Assembly: GCA_030651895.1 (NCBI GenBank)
Contig: JAUSBR010000002.1
Span: forward strand, 62,001 to 126,000
Direction: 5' to 3'
DNA from: Sideroxyarcus sp.
Lineage (GTDB): Bacteria > Pseudomonadota > Gammaproteobacteria > Burkholderiales > Gallionellaceae
Length of the DNA stretch: 64,000 bases
Positions 9,336 through 17,907 of the stretch are shown piece after piece; the first letter of the stretch is position 1; the number at the start of each line of letters is the position of its first letter. The position numbers and the translations under genes were made by a program. The notes beneath the pieces are model-generated. The model saw nothing but the letters and a program-made list of their open reading frames with translations. It made no database searches and had not been told where the DNA came from.

Positions 9336-9923
9336 ATGAAATTCATCCGCATCGTCCTCGCATTCCTGCTGGTCGGACTCTGTGTCCTGCCCGCGCAAGC
9401 CGAATCCACCCCCGCAACCAAAGGAAAAATGAAAATGGTAAAACTGCATACCAACCACGGCATCATCACCCTGCAACTCGACGCCGAGAAAGCGCCTGTC
9501 ACCGTGCAGAACTTCCTCGACTACGTGAACAGCGGTTTCTTCAGCAACACCGTGTTCCACCGCGTGATCCCCAACTTCATGATCCAGGGCGGCGGCTTCG
9601 AGCCGGGCATGAAGCAGAAGCCCACCAATGCGCCGATCAAGAACGAGGCTGCGAACGGTCTGAAGAACGAGAAATACAGCATCGCCATGGCACGCACCGG
9701 CGACCCGCATTCCGCCACCGCGCAGTTCTTCATCAACACCAAGACCAACGACTTCCTCGACTATCCGGGCCAGGACGGCTGGGGCTATTGCGTGTTCGGC
9801 ATGGTGGTCGAAGGCAAGGAAGTGGTCGACGCCATCGGCAAGGTGAAGACCGGCAGCAGCGGCTTCCACCAGGACGTGCCCAAAGAGGACGTCATCATCA
9901 CCAAGGCTGAAGTGGTGCAATAA
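9336..9923 (+). CDS. Cyclophilin-type peptidyl-prolyl isomerase, exported form
   Basis: A 195-residue cyclophilin (residues about 34-195) with the family core [19 protein letters not shown] and [10 protein letters not shown]. The catalytic Arg (FHRV), Phe and Gln positions are present. A signal peptide ([22 protein letters not shown]) precedes the domain, so the full product should be periplasmic. It starts immediately after the L,D-transpeptidase stop (TAA-ATG). AAAGGA and two in-frame ATGs (9429, 9435) sit exactly where cytosolic PpiB proteins begin (MVKLHTNHG), so a second, cytosolic product is possible. A terminator follows. Confidence 0.93.
   Translation: MKFIRIVLAFLLVGLCVLPAQAESTPATKGKMKMVKLHTNHGIITLQLDAEKAPVTVQNFLDYVNSGFFSNTVFHRVIPNFMIQGGGFEPGMKQKPTNAPIKNEAANGLKNEKYSIAMARTGDPHSATAQFFINTKTNDFLDYPGQDGWGYCVFGMVVEGKEVVDAIGKVKTGSSGFHQDVPKEDVIITKAEVVQ
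9420..9437 (+). promoter_or_regulatory. Internal Shine-Dalgarno and start inside the cyclophilin gene
   Basis: AAAGGA at 9420-9425 stands 9 bases before ATG 9435, in frame with the cyclophilin. Translation from there gives MVKLHTNHG..., the canonical N-terminus of a cytosolic PpiB. A further in-frame ATG is at 9429. Use of this start is inferred. Confidence 0.45.
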
Positions 9924-9926
9924 GGA

Positions 9927-9955
9927 AAAACGGCGCTTCGGCGCCGTTTTGTTTT
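9927..9955 (+). terminator. Rho-independent terminator after the cyclophilin gene
   Basis: The stem AACGGCGC / GCGCCGTT closes on a TTCG tetraloop and is followed by TTGTTTT. It ends the 7184-9923 operon. The ATG of lpxH directly follows the U-tract at 9956. Confidence 0.85.
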
Positions 9956-10684
9956 ATGTCCCACAGTCTGTTCATCTCCGACCTGCACCTGAGTACCGAC
10001 CATCCGCACAGCACGGAGATGTTCCTGCGCTTCGCGTCCGATGTCGCGCCCGGGGCCGAAGCGCTCTACATCCTCGGCGACCTGTTCGAGTACTGGGCGG
10101 GAGATGACGACCTCGGCGATCTTTTCCATCAAGGCATCTGCGATGCCCTGCGCGGGCTGGATGCGCGCGGTACGCGCATCTACATCATGCACGGCAACCG
10201 CGATTTCCTGATGGATAACGAGCTTGCTTCGGCCTGCAACGCGACGCTGCTCGACGACCCGACCCTGCTCGACCTGTACGGCACACCCACCCTGCTCACG
10301 CACGGCGACATGCTGTGTACCGACGATGCCGAGTATCAGCAGTTCCGCGCGCTGGTGCGCAACAGCGACTGGCAGGCCAGGTTTCTGGCGCAGCCGCTGG
10401 CGCAGCGCAAAGCACTGATCGAGCAGATGCGCGCGCAGAGCAGGAACGAGAAACAGACGAAGGCCATGGACATCATGGACGTGAACGGCGACGCGGTGGA
10501 CGCGCTGCTGCGCCGCCACCATTACCCGCGCCTGATCCACGGCCACACCCACCGTCCGGCCAAACATCTGCACCAGCCCGATGGCCACGCCTGTGAACGC
10601 TGGGTGCTGGGAGACTGGGATGCCGGGCGTGCCAGCATCCTGCGCTGCGATGCGGAAGGCATCCGCCAGATCGTGCTGGAGTGA
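9956..10684 (+). CDS. lpxH: UDP-2,3-diacylglucosamine diphosphatase
   Basis: A 242-residue calcineurin-like phosphoesterase that removes UMP from UDP-2,3-diacylglucosamine to give lipid X in lipid A synthesis, at the inner-membrane surface. Metal-binding motifs are complete: SDLHL (residue about 8), GDLFEYW, GNRDF, HGDMLC and HGHTHRP. Length is typical. The ATG sits directly after the U-tract of the preceding terminator and has no Shine-Dalgarno; no other in-frame start fits better. It converges with the nuclease gene (8 bases between stops). Confidence 0.95.
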   Translation: MSHSLFISDLHLSTDHPHSTEMFLRFASDVAPGAEALYILGDLFEYWAGDDDLGDLFHQGICDALRGLDARGTRIYIMHGNRDFLMDNELASACNATLLDDPTLLDLYGTPTLLTHGDMLCTDDAEYQQFRALVRNSDWQARFLAQPLAQRKALIEQMRAQSRNEKQTKAMDIMDVNGDAVDALLRRHHYPRLIHGHTHRPAKHLHQPDGHACERWVLGDWDAGRASILRCDAEGIRQIVLE

Positions 10685-10692
10685 AGTCTGGA

Positions 10693-11415
10693 CTACTGCC
10701 CCGCGCACAATGCCTTGCACGGCTCGCCGTCGCGATCGCCATCCAGCGTCATGACTCCGCAACGGACAAGATAGAAACGCGCCTCGTCGCATGAGGTCAT
10801 CTCGGAGCACCTCCGCTTCTTGCCACACTCCATGTCGTACAACATCACCGGCACCTCGCGCAGTTCGGAAAATGACTTCTGTTGCACGGAGGGTTTCTTC
10901 CAGGGATGCTGCCGACGCCACTGCCACGGCGCCTGCGGATCGGGCGCGGCCCAGAGTCCGCGTTGTGCCTGCTGCGCTTCGCTTTGCAGGGCGATATATG
11001 ACTCGTCGCTGTGGCGGTAGGAGTATTCCCCCGCAAGGGGGACGCCGGTGGGTGCCCGGCGGCTTTGCCGCCACCCTTCCGCAGCCCACGCCATGCCGCG
11101 TTTCAGCTGTTCCCGGTTGACGTCGAGTCCTTCGGCCGAAACCAGCGCGACGATGCGGCCATACTGGTCCACGGCACGGCCTTCGATCTGCACCTGCTTC
11201 TTGTACACCAGTTCCCGCAACGACAGCCGCGCCTGTTTACCGAAGGGCTGTGCTTTCTCGGGGGCATCGATGTTGGCGAGGCGAACCTTGGCGGTCTTGC
11301 CCTCATGCCGGACCAGGATCGTATCTCCGTCCAGCACACCGACCACCCCTGCCGTGAAGACCTCCGCTTGCGCGACCAGCGCGAAGCAGCACGCCAGCGC
11401 GACCGGCAGTCTCAT
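10693..11415 (-). CDS. Secreted thermonuclease (SNase) with excalibur tail and in-frame insertion
   Basis: A 240-residue protein with a signal peptide (MRLPVALACCFALVAQA), a staphylococcal-nuclease domain (VRLANIDAPE near 44-53, YGRIVA near 85-90) and a C-terminal Cys-rich LDGDRDGEPC segment of the excalibur type, often calcium-associated. Residues 111-132 interrupt the normally continuous GMAWxYR stretch of the domain. They are encoded by palindromic repeat DNA inserted in frame. The start at 11415 overlaps the pgpA stop as ATGA and yields the signal peptide, so an upstream in-frame start is not used. Whether the enzyme tolerates the insertion is unknown. Confidence 0.87.
   Translation of the reverse strand: MRLPVALACCFALVAQAEVFTAGVVGVLDGDTILVRHEGKTAKVRLANIDAPEKAQPFGKQARLSLRELVYKKQVQIEGRAVDQYGRIVALVSAEGLDVNREQLKRGMAWAAEGWRQSRRAPTGVPLAGEYSYRHSDESYIALQSEAQQAQRGLWAAPDPQAPWQWRRQHPWKKPSVQQKSFSELREVPVMLYDMECGKKRRCSEMTSCDEARFYLVRCGVMTLDGDRDGEPCKALCAGQ
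11027..11076. repeat. Palindromic repeat element inside the nuclease gene
   Basis: There are two adjacent stem-loops: TCCCCC-GCAA-GGGGGA at 11027-11042, and at 11050-11076 GGCGGC-TTT-GCCGCC with outer GGGT/ACCC pairing. They encode residues about 114-129 of the nuclease in frame. A TTT-loop stem of the same design recurs at 57520-57532 and 57612-57630. Confidence 0.7.
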
Positions 11416-11918
11416 CCCAGTATGCTTTTGATGACCGCCAGACACAGCAGGGCGTAACCCGCCGCAAGGATATCGTCGAACATCACGCCGAGGCCGCCGC
11501 GCCAGGTCTTGTCGAAATGGCGGATGGGTTCGGGTTTGACGATGTCGAAGTAACGGAACAGGACGAACGCGAGGACCTGCCACGCCACGCCCTCGGGAGT
11601 GAAGAACAGCACCAGCGTGAACGCGACGATCTCGTCCCACACGATGCCGCCGTAATCATGCACGCCCAGCGCCTTGCCGGTGATGTCGCATACCCACACC
11701 CCGAAAGCGAAGGCCCAGATCAGCACCAGCAGGAACATCGCGTCGGTCAGCCGCGGCGCAAGGAACCAGTACATCGGAAAAGCGACCAGCGTGCCCGCCG
11801 TGCCCGGCCCTTTCGGCATCAACCCGGCACCGAAACCGAAGGACAGCAGATGCGCGGGATGGCTGAACAGGAAACGCCAGTCCGGCTTGAATCTCAGTTG
11901 GTCATGCGAAGTGGTCAT
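11412..11918 (-). CDS. pgpA: Phosphatidylglycerophosphatase A
   Basis: A 168-residue inner-membrane enzyme that dephosphorylates phosphatidylglycerol phosphate to phosphatidylglycerol. It shows the family motifs GFGAGLMPKGPGTAGTL (about 28-44), DYGGIVWDEIVAF (acidic active-site region) and the C-terminal FRYFDIVKPEPI...KTWRGGLGVMFDD. Several hydrophobic helices are present. The start overlaps the end of thiL by 17 bases and the stop overlaps the nuclease start by ATGA. The thiL-pgpA order is usual in Proteobacteria. Confidence 0.96.
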   Translation of the reverse strand: MTTSHDQLRFKPDWRFLFSHPAHLLSFGFGAGLMPKGPGTAGTLVAFPMYWFLAPRLTDAMFLLVLIWAFAFGVWVCDITGKALGVHDYGGIVWDEIVAFTLVLFFTPEGVAWQVLAFVLFRYFDIVKPEPIRHFDKTWRGGLGVMFDDILAAGYALLCLAVIKSILG

Positions 11919-12861
11919 AGCCCGACTCCTTGAGAACCATCACGTTGCCGTCCGCCTTGCGCACTTTGCAGCCGCGTCCCGACACGATCTTGCCGATACG
12001 CGTCAGCGGCAGGTGCAAGCGCGATGAGAGTGCCGCGATCTCGTCGCGTTGCGTGTCGGGCGCGGTGAAACACAGTTCGTAATCGTCTCCGCCGGACAGC
12101 ACGCAACTCTGCGCCAGGTCGAGCATCTCTTCGCCGTTGGAAGCGAACAGCGAGGAGACCGGCAATTTGTCGTAGCGCACTTCGGCGGCGACATTGGAGC
12201 TTTCGAGGATGTGGCCGAGATCGGCGAGCAGACCGTCGGAGATGTCGATCATGCTTCTGGCGATACCGCGCAATGACAGTCCCAGGGCGACGCGCGGCTG
12301 CGGCTGCTGCAGTGCGGCAAGGCAGGATGCACGGGCATGTTCCGGCAACTGGATCCTGCCGCGCAGTTGCGCCAGGCCCAATGCGGCATCGCCCAGTTTC
12401 CCGGACACCCAGATGTCGTCGCCGGCCTGAGCACCGCTGCGGCGCACCGCCGTGCGTTTCGGCACTTCGCCGAGGATGGTGACGCAGAGGTTGAGCGGGC
12501 CGCGCGTGGTATCCCCGCCGATGAGCTCGACACCGTATTCGTCGGCCAGCGCAAAGAATCCCTCGCTGAAGCGCTGTAGCCAGTTCTCATCCACCTCCGG
12601 CAAAGACAGGGCCAGCGTCGCCCAGCGCGGCTGCGCGCCCATGGCCGCCAGATCGGAGAGGTTGACGGCCAAGGTCTTGCGGCCAAGCAGGAAAGGATCG
12701 GTGTCGGAAAAGAAATGCGTGCCGCTCACCAGCATATCGGTGGAGATCGCCAGCTCCATCCCTTCCGCGATGCGCAGCAGGGCGGCATCGTCGCCCACAC
12801 CCAATTTCGCGCCGGGGGTGGGACGGGTGAAGAAGCGTTTGATCAGATCGAATTCGGTCAA
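11902..12861 (-). CDS. thiL: Thiamine-monophosphate kinase
   Basis: A 319-residue kinase that makes thiamine pyrophosphate from thiamine monophosphate. Motifs are EFDLIKRFF at the N-terminus, GVGDDAALL (acidic Mg/ATP site), STDMLVSGTHF, AVNLSDLAAMGAQP and SGGDDYELCF. The start is TTG 12861: GGAG lies 7 bases upstream and the protein then begins with the conserved EFDLI segment. An ATG much further upstream would overlap nusB in another frame and add unrelated residues. It lies 19 bases downstream of nusB and overlaps pgpA by 17 bases. Confidence 0.95.
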   Translation of the reverse strand: MTEFDLIKRFFTRPTPGAKLGVGDDAALLRIAEGMELAISTDMLVSGTHFFSDTDPFLLGRKTLAVNLSDLAAMGAQPRWATLALSLPEVDENWLQRFSEGFFALADEYGVELIGGDTTRGPLNLCVTILGEVPKRTAVRRSGAQAGDDIWVSGKLGDAALGLAQLRGRIQLPEHARASCLAALQQPQPRVALGLSLRGIARSMIDISDGLLADLGHILESSNVAAEVRYDKLPVSSLFASNGEEMLDLAQSCVLSGGDDYELCFTAPDTQRDEIAALSSRLHLPLTRIGKIVSGRGCKVRKADGNVMVLKESGYDHFA

Positions 12862-12880
12862 GACGACTCCGCCGGATTGT

Positions 12881-13333
12881 TTATTTTGCGGCAACCTCGG
12901 TCGCGCGCATCTTCGCCGCCAGTTTGTCGAGCACGCCGTTGACGAATTTGTGCCCGTCGCTGCCACCGAAGGTCTTGGCCAGTTCGACCGCTTCGTTGAT
13001 GACCACACGGTACGGTATCTCGGGATGCTGCATCAGCTCGTAAGTGCCCAGCATCAGCACGGAATATTCGACCGGGCTGAGTTCGTCCACTTTGCGGTCG
13101 AGGTGCGGAGCAAGCTGTTCGGCGAGGGCCTCATGCTGCGCGATCACGCCGTGCAGCAGTTGTCCGAAGAATTCGTGGTCGTAGCGGCCCAGACTCTTTT
13201 CATCCAGCGTCGCCTTCTCGATCAGCCGCGCGCCCTTGCCGGACAGGCGCCACTCGTAGACGCCCTGCATCGCCAGTTCGCGCGCGCGGTGGCGCTGGCT
13301 CTTGGCCGGGTTGTTCGGCTTGCTCTCGCTCAT
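12881..13333 (-). CDS. nusB: Transcription antitermination factor NusB
   Basis: A 150-residue all-helical RNA-binding protein that joins NusE/S10 at boxA in rRNA antitermination. Visible signatures are [13 protein letters not shown] near residue 16, [32 protein letters not shown] (shown here only as the family region, about 92-123) and [13 protein letters not shown]. The start overlaps the ribH stop by ATGA, the conserved ribH-nusB coupling. Confidence 0.97.
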   Translation of the reverse strand: MSESKPNNPAKSQRHRARELAMQGVYEWRLSGKGARLIEKATLDEKSLGRYDHEFFGQLLHGVIAQHEALAEQLAPHLDRKVDELSPVEYSVLMLGTYELMQHPEIPYRVVINEAVELAKTFGGSDGHKFVNGVLDKLAAKMRATEVAAK

Positions 13334-13782
13334 GCGAGCGCTTTCAGCAGATGCGTCATCTCGATGGCGACCAGCGCCGCTTCGGCACCCTTCACGCTCA
13401 TGCGCACTTCGGCCTGCTCGTCGGTATCGGTGGTGAGGATGGCATTGGCAACGGGAACGCCGCTGTGCAGTTGCACCTCGCCGACGCCGCGCGCCGACTC
13501 GTTGGAAACGACCTCGAAATGGTAGGTATCGCCGCGTATCACGGCGCCGAGGGCGATGAGCGCGTCATATTTCTTGCTCTGCGCCATGGTCTGCAGCACC
13601 AGCGGGATCTCCAGCGCGCCCGGCACGTTGGCCAGGGTGATGTCGTTCTCGCTCACGCCGCTCTGCACCAGCTGCGCGCGGCAGGCCGACAGCAGACCTT
13701 CGCATACCGTTTCGTTGAAACGGCTCTGCACGATGCCGATGCGCAGGCCTTTGCCGTTCAGGTTTTTTTCAATTTCTTTCAT
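13330..13782 (-). CDS. ribH: 6,7-dimethyl-8-ribityllumazine synthase
   Basis: A 150-residue lumazine synthase that condenses the ribityl-amino-uracil with dihydroxybutanone phosphate in riboflavin synthesis. Conserved parts are [30 protein letters not shown] (active-site His) and [13 protein letters not shown]. The ATG at 13782 has AGGAAG upstream and overlaps the ribBA stop (ATGA). A second in-frame ATG at 13797 is less well placed. It precedes nusB with a 4-base overlap. Confidence 0.97.
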   Translation of the reverse strand: MKEIEKNLNGKGLRIGIVQSRFNETVCEGLLSACRAQLVQSGVSENDITLANVPGALEIPLVLQTMAQSKKYDALIALGAVIRGDTYHFEVVSNESARGVGEVQLHSGVPVANAILTTDTDEQAEVRMSVKGAEAALVAIEMTHLLKALA

Positions 13783-14879
13783 TTTGCTTCCTTGCATTGA
13801 CAGTAACGCACCACCTCCAGACCGAAGCCGGTCATGCTGGGCAGTTTGCGCGGGGTGGCGATGAGGCACATCTTGCCGACGTTGAGATCGCGCAGGATCT
13901 GCGCGCCGATGCCGTAGCTGCGCGGGTCCCATTGCGCGTGATGGGCTTCCGGTTTGGCGGCGGCGCGCGCCAGCAGGTTCTCCGAGGTCTCGTTGTGGTG
14001 CATCAGCACCAGCACGCCGGCGTCGGCCTCGCTGATCTTCTTCAGCGCGTCGTGCACGCTGGTGCTGTTGGGCAGGCTGACCTGTTCGAGGAAGTCCAGC
14101 GCCGACAGCGGTTCGTGCACGCGCACGACGGTCTCTTTCTGCGGCTGGATGTCACCCTTGACCAGCGCCAGATGGGTGCGCTGCGAAGTCTTGTCGGTAT
14201 AGGTCACCAGGTCGAGTTCGCCGTAGGCGGTCTGCACGCGGCGCTTGGCCACGCGCTCGATCAGCGTCTCGTTGTTGATGCGGTATTCGATCAGATCGGC
14301 GATGGTGCCGATCTTGAGGCCGTGTTCCTTGGCGAACGGGATCAGGTCGGGCAGGCGCGCCATCTCGCCGTCTTCCTTGAGTATCTCGCAGATCACCGAG
14401 GCCGGTGTCACGCCTGCCAGTTGCGCGAGGTCGCAGCCCGCTTCGGTATGGCCGGCACGCACCAGCACGCCGCCGTTCTGTGCGCGCAGGGGGAAGATGT
14501 GGCCGGGCTGCACGATGTCGGCAGGCTTGGCGTTCTTGTCCGCCGCGACCTGAACGGTGCGCGAGCGGTCGGCGGCGGAGATGCCGGTTGTCACCCCGGT
14601 CGCGGCCTCGATGGAAACGGTGAAGTTGGTCGCCAGCGACAGGCCGTTGTCGCGCACCATCAGTGGCAGGTTGATTTGCTGGCAATGCGCCTGTGTCAGG
14701 GTCAGGCAGATCAGGCCGCGCCCGTGTTTGGCCATGAAGTTGATCTTCTCGGGGGTGACGAATTCGGCAGCGAACAGCAGGTCACCCTCGTTCTCGCGAT
14801 CTTCTTCGTCCACCAGCACGACCATGCGTCCTGCGCGTATCTCGGCGATGATCTCGGTGATTGGGGCAATATCGGTCAT
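13779..14879 (-). CDS. ribB: 3,4-dihydroxy-2-butanone 4-phosphate synthase with degenerate GTP cyclohydrolase II domain
   Basis: A 366-residue two-domain protein. Residues about 1-205 are a complete DHBP synthase ([11 protein letters not shown] acidic metal site, [21 protein letters not shown] region), which makes dihydroxybutanone phosphate from ribulose 5-phosphate. Residues about 210-366 follow the GTP cyclohydrolase II fold but lack the zinc Cys cluster (normally Cx10CxC after RVH; here [17 protein letters not shown]). This domain is therefore probably not a cyclohydrolase, as in RibBX-type proteins. It is coupled to ribH by ATGA. Another GTP cyclohydrolase II (ribA) is expected elsewhere. 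Confidence 0.93.
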   Translation of the reverse strand: MTDIAPITEIIAEIRAGRMVVLVDEEDRENEGDLLFAAEFVTPEKINFMAKHGRGLICLTLTQAHCQQINLPLMVRDNGLSLATNFTVSIEAATGVTTGISAADRSRTVQVAADKNAKPADIVQPGHIFPLRAQNGGVLVRAGHTEAGCDLAQLAGVTPASVICEILKEDGEMARLPDLIPFAKEHGLKIGTIADLIEYRINNETLIERVAKRRVQTAYGELDLVTYTDKTSQRTHLALVKGDIQPQKETVVRVHEPLSALDFLEQVSLPNSTSVHDALKKISEADAGVLVLMHHNETSENLLARAAAKPEAHHAQWDPRSYGIGAQILRDLNVGKMCLIATPRKLPSMTGFGLEVVRYCQCKEAK

Positions 14880-14978
14880 GTAACGGCTCAGTCGGTCTAA
14901 AGTTCGAGTGCGGATTCTATCATCACTTCAACTCCCGCCAGAGCGCGTGTAGTATGCCTTCATCCTTTACGGAAGCGG

Positions 14979-15533
14979 ATGAATATGCTGGAGTGGATCG
15001 CCTTCATTGCCGGAACCGTCGTGCTGAGCTATGTCTCACGCGCCTCCCTGCGCGCCCCAAAGTCGCACGGGTTCTACCGCTTCATTGCCTGGGAGTTGAT
15101 GCTGCTTCTGGTCGTGTACAACCTGGACGGCTGGTACGATGCGCCGCTCACCTGGGATCAGGCCGTTTCCGGGATATTGATGGGCATCTCGTTGCTGCTG
15201 TTCGTCACCAGCTATGCGACCTTGCGCCTGTTCGGCCAACCGGATCGCAACCGCAAAGATGCGTCATTGCTGGTATTCGAGAAAACAACAGTGCTGATCT
15301 CACACGGCATCTACCGCTATATCCGCCACCCGATGTACAGCTCGCTGCTCTTTCTCGATTGGGGATTTTTCTTCAAACAGATGTCATGGCTGAGCGGCAG
15401 TACCGCACTGATTGCCACTTTCTTTCTGGTGTTGGCCTCGCTGGTGGAAGAGCAGGAAAGCATCCGCTATTTCGGCGCTCGCTACCGCGAGTACATGAAA
15501 AGCAACAAGCGCTACCTGCCGTTCTTGCTTTGA
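14979..15533 (+). CDS. Isoprenylcysteine carboxyl methyltransferase-type membrane protein
   Basis: A 184-residue membrane protein with about four hydrophobic helices and the C-terminal signature GIYRYIRHPMYSSLLFL followed by VEEQESIRYFGARYREYM. This is the pattern of the ICMT/PEMT-like small-molecule or lipid methyltransferases that use S-adenosylmethionine. The substrate is unknown. The start ATG 14979 is preceded by GGAAGCGG. It reads against the flanking rib genes and, with the next gene, interrupts the otherwise common ribE-ribBA order. Confidence 0.82.
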   Translation: MNMLEWIAFIAGTVVLSYVSRASLRAPKSHGFYRFIAWELMLLLVVYNLDGWYDAPLTWDQAVSGILMGISLLLFVTSYATLRLFGQPDRNRKDASLLVFEKTTVLISHGIYRYIRHPMYSSLLFLDWGFFFKQMSWLSGSTALIATFFLVLASLVEEQESIRYFGARYREYMKSNKRYLPFLL

Positions 15534-15594
15534 ACTCTTGCGCACTGCTAGAGTCGCACCGTTGCAGGCCCCATATCAACCAACAGGAGTCCCC

Positions 15595-16176
15595 ATGAAA
15601 CGTTCTGTCTCGATCGCAACGGTTTCCCTGCTTTGCCTTGCCCTGCCCGCACAAGCCGAAGATTCCGGCGGCTATATGGGTATCGGGGTTGCCAACGGAA
15701 AGATGTCGTCCTGCGTCAACACCGCATGCACTTATTACTCCGACAATTCCGAGAACGGCGGCCATGCGCGTCTGATCGGCGGATACGATTTCAAGAAATA
15801 TATCGGCGTCGAGGCAGGCTTGTCCGGGCTGGGTACCTACAAGATTCGCGACAACACCGGCGTGCCGGCCGGAACGGTGAAGGTGTCGGCCATTACGCTG
15901 GCTGCCAAGGGGACCTATGTATTTCCGCATGGATTCTCAGTCTTCGGCAAGCTCGGTCTGGCCCGCGTGTATTCGAAGTACACAGCCGATCCGGGATGGA
16001 CTATTACCGGGGATGCCAACCAGGAATCGACCGGCGTGTTGATCGGGGCCGGCGGCCAGTACAACATCAACGAGAATGTCGGATTCCGCCTGTTCACCGA
16101 GATCGTTTCCTACAAGGACGACGCTTACACCAGCGCAGTTGGCGGTACCACGCTGATGGCAGTGTTCAAGTTCTAA
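15595..16176 (+). CDS. Outer-membrane beta-barrel protein (OmpA-like N-terminal type)
   Basis: A 193-residue protein with a signal peptide (MKRSVSIATVSLLCLALPAQA). It then shows alternating amphipathic strands rich in Gly and aromatic residues (GGYMGIGVANGKM, GGHARLIGGYDFKKYIGVEAG, VFGKLGLARVYSKY) and ends in aromatic Phe (MAVFKF), as required for BamA recognition. This is the small 8-stranded OmpA-like barrel layout. AGGAG precedes the ATG at 15595, which gives the signal peptide. Two Cys residues (SSCVNTACTYY) may form a loop disulfide. A terminator follows. Function is unknown. Confidence 0.83.
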   Translation: MKRSVSIATVSLLCLALPAQAEDSGGYMGIGVANGKMSSCVNTACTYYSDNSENGGHARLIGGYDFKKYIGVEAGLSGLGTYKIRDNTGVPAGTVKVSAITLAAKGTYVFPHGFSVFGKLGLARVYSKYTADPGWTITGDANQESTGVLIGAGGQYNINENVGFRLFTEIVSYKDDAYTSAVGGTTLMAVFKF

Positions 16177-16197
16177 AACCTGCAGTTGAATACGTGA

Positions 16198-16220
16198 AAG
16201 GCGGGAGCGATTCCCGCCTT
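16198..16220 (+). terminator. Rho-independent terminator after the beta-barrel gene
   Basis: The stem AAGGCGGGA / TTCCCGCCTT closes on a GCGA loop and runs into TTTTTT. It separates the plus-strand gene from the convergent ribE. Confidence 0.85.
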
Positions 16221-16222
16221 TT

Positions 16223-16819
16223 TTATTTCTCTTCCGCCGTGAGCATGCGCTCGACATAGCGCGCGATCAGGTCGATCTCCAGGTTCACCTTGCTGCCGAC
16301 CTTCAGCTCGTTCAGTGTGGTCACGTCCAGCGTATGCGGGATGAGATTGACTTCGAATTCCGCCCCTGAAACCTGGTTCACCGTCAGGCTCACGCCGTTG
16401 ATGGTGATGGAACCCTTCATCGCGATATATTTCGCCAGAGCCTGCGGCGCACGCACCACCAGCCGCCAGCTTTCGCCGATGTCGTTGAAGGCCACCACTT
16501 CGCCCACGCCGTCGACGTGACCGCTGACCAGATGACCGCCCAGCCGGTCGGACAGGCGAAGCGCCTTTTCCAGATTAAGGTGCTTGCCCTGCTCTCCCAA
16601 CCCTGTGGTGCAGTTCAGCGTCTCTCGCGACACTTCCACCGTGAAGTCGTTACCATCCAGTTTGACCACAGTCAGGCACACGCCGTTGCAGGCAATGCTG
16701 TCGCCGAGTTGCACATCGTCCATGCCGAGCGCTTCGGTATTCACGGTCAGGCGCAAACCGCCGTCCCTGTCCTTCGCCGATTTGATCAGGCCCACATCCG
16801 CAATGATTCCGCTGAACAT
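16223..16819 (-). CDS. ribE: Riboflavin synthase alpha chain
   Basis: A 198-residue riboflavin synthase that dismutates two lumazines to riboflavin. It consists of two similar half-domains: MFSGIIADVG...GDSIACNGVCLTV (about 1-95) and SGHVDGVGEV...GSITINGVSLTVNQV (about 96-190). MFSGII is the standard N-terminus, which fixes the start at 16819. AAGGAG lies upstream inside the end of ribD. ribD ends 2 bases upstream. Confidence 0.96.
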   Translation of the reverse strand: MFSGIIADVGLIKSAKDRDGGLRLTVNTEALGMDDVQLGDSIACNGVCLTVVKLDGNDFTVEVSRETLNCTTGLGEQGKHLNLEKALRLSDRLGGHLVSGHVDGVGEVVAFNDIGESWRLVVRAPQALAKYIAMKGSITINGVSLTVNQVSGAEFEVNLIPHTLDVTTLNELKVGSKVNLEIDLIARYVERMLTAEEK

Positions 16820-16821
16820 TC

Positions 16822-17907
16822 TCATTTCTCCTTTGTAATCCTGGCGACGATACGCAGATCGCCGCCCACCTGCCGCACATCCTGCCAATGCAACTCCACA
16901 CGCTGCTGCAACTGCGTGAGTTCGCCCAAGTCTGCCATGCCGCGTGCCGCATCGCCCAGCAGTTGCGGGGCGAGATACAGCACCAGTTCGTCCACCAGCC
17001 CGGCCTTCAGCAATGCGCCGTTGAGCGTGCGGCCCGCTTCCACCAGCACTTCGTTGCAGCCGCGTTGCGCCAGATCACGCAGCACGGCGGACAGATCGAC
17101 CTGCCCGTTCGTGCCCGGCATCTGTATCACCTCGGCACCTTTTTGCTGCAGTGCCGCACGTTTGGCGGCATCCGCCGAGGCGGTGTAGACCAGCGCGCCG
17201 CCACCAAGGATGCGCGCTGTCGGCGGCATGCGCAGATGGCTGTCGAGGATGACACGCAGCGGCTGACGACCACTCTCGTTGCGCACATTGAGCTGCGGAT
17301 CGTCTGCCAGCACCGTGCCGACACCGGTGAGTACCGCACAGGAACGCGCGCGCCACTGCTGCACATCGCTCCGCGCCGCCTCGCCGGTGATCCATTTGCT
17401 GGTGCCGTTATTGAGTGCGGTATGTCCGTCCAGGCTGGCTGCGACCTTGCTGCGCACCCAGGGCATGCCGCGCGACATGCGCGTGACGAAACCGATGTTC
17501 AATTCGCGCGCGGCGGTTTCCATCAGGCCGCTCTCGACGTCGATCCCGGCGGCACGCAATTTGGCGATACCCTGCCCGGCCACCAGCGGATTGGGGTCCT
17601 GCATCGCCGCGACCACGCGTTTGACGCCTGCCGCGATCAGCGCATCGGAACAGGGCGGCGTACGCCCGTGGTGGCTGCACGGTTCCAGCGTGACATAGGC
17701 CGTGGCACCCTGCGCCTGTTTGCCCGCTGCGCGCAATGCATGCACTTCCGCATGCGGCTCGCCGGCGCGCTCGTGCCAGCCTTCACCGACGACCTTGCCG
17801 TCCTTCACCAGCACGCAGCCGACCCGAGGGTTCGGACTGGTCGTATACAGGCCGCGCTCGGCAAGTCGCAGAGCGAGTGCCATCCACTGACTGTCGGCAG
17901 CGTTCAT
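16822..17907 (-). CDS. ribD: Bifunctional riboflavin biosynthesis deaminase/reductase
   Basis: A 361-residue two-domain enzyme. The N-terminal deaminase (about 1-145) has the zinc motif HAEVHAL and [11 protein letters not shown]. The C-terminal reductase (about 150-361) has [14 protein letters not shown] and the NADPH-binding [15 protein letters not shown] region. It catalyses the second and third steps from GTP. It overlaps nrdR at its start (ATGA) and is directly followed by ribE. Confidence 0.97.
   Translation of the reverse strand: MNAADSQWMALALRLAERGLYTTSPNPRVGCVLVKDGKVVGEGWHERAGEPHAEVHALRAAGKQAQGATAYVTLEPCSHHGRTPPCSDALIAAGVKRVVAAMQDPNPLVAGQGIAKLRAAGIDVESGLMETAARELNIGFVTRMSRGMPWVRSKVAASLDGHTALNNGTSKWITGEAARSDVQQWRARSCAVLTGVGTVLADDPQLNVRNESGRQPLRVILDSHLRMPPTARILGGGALVYTASADAAKRAALQQKGAEVIQMPGTNGQVDLSAVLRDLAQRGCNEVLVEAGRTLNGALLKAGLVDELVLYLAPQLLGDAARGMADLGELTQLQQRVELHWQDVRQVGGDLRIVARITKEK

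Noticed and set aside
8052-9920. Minus-strand open frame of 622 codons opposite the transpeptidase and cyclophilin genes
   Set aside because: It is a GC-rich antisense shadow. The plus-strand genes have signal peptides, catalytic motifs and operon spacing; the antisense protein has no recognisable motif.
14880-14978. FMN riboswitch upstream of ribBA
   Set aside because: Only 99 bases separate ribBA from the divergent gene, and I see none of the conserved FMN-riboswitch core.
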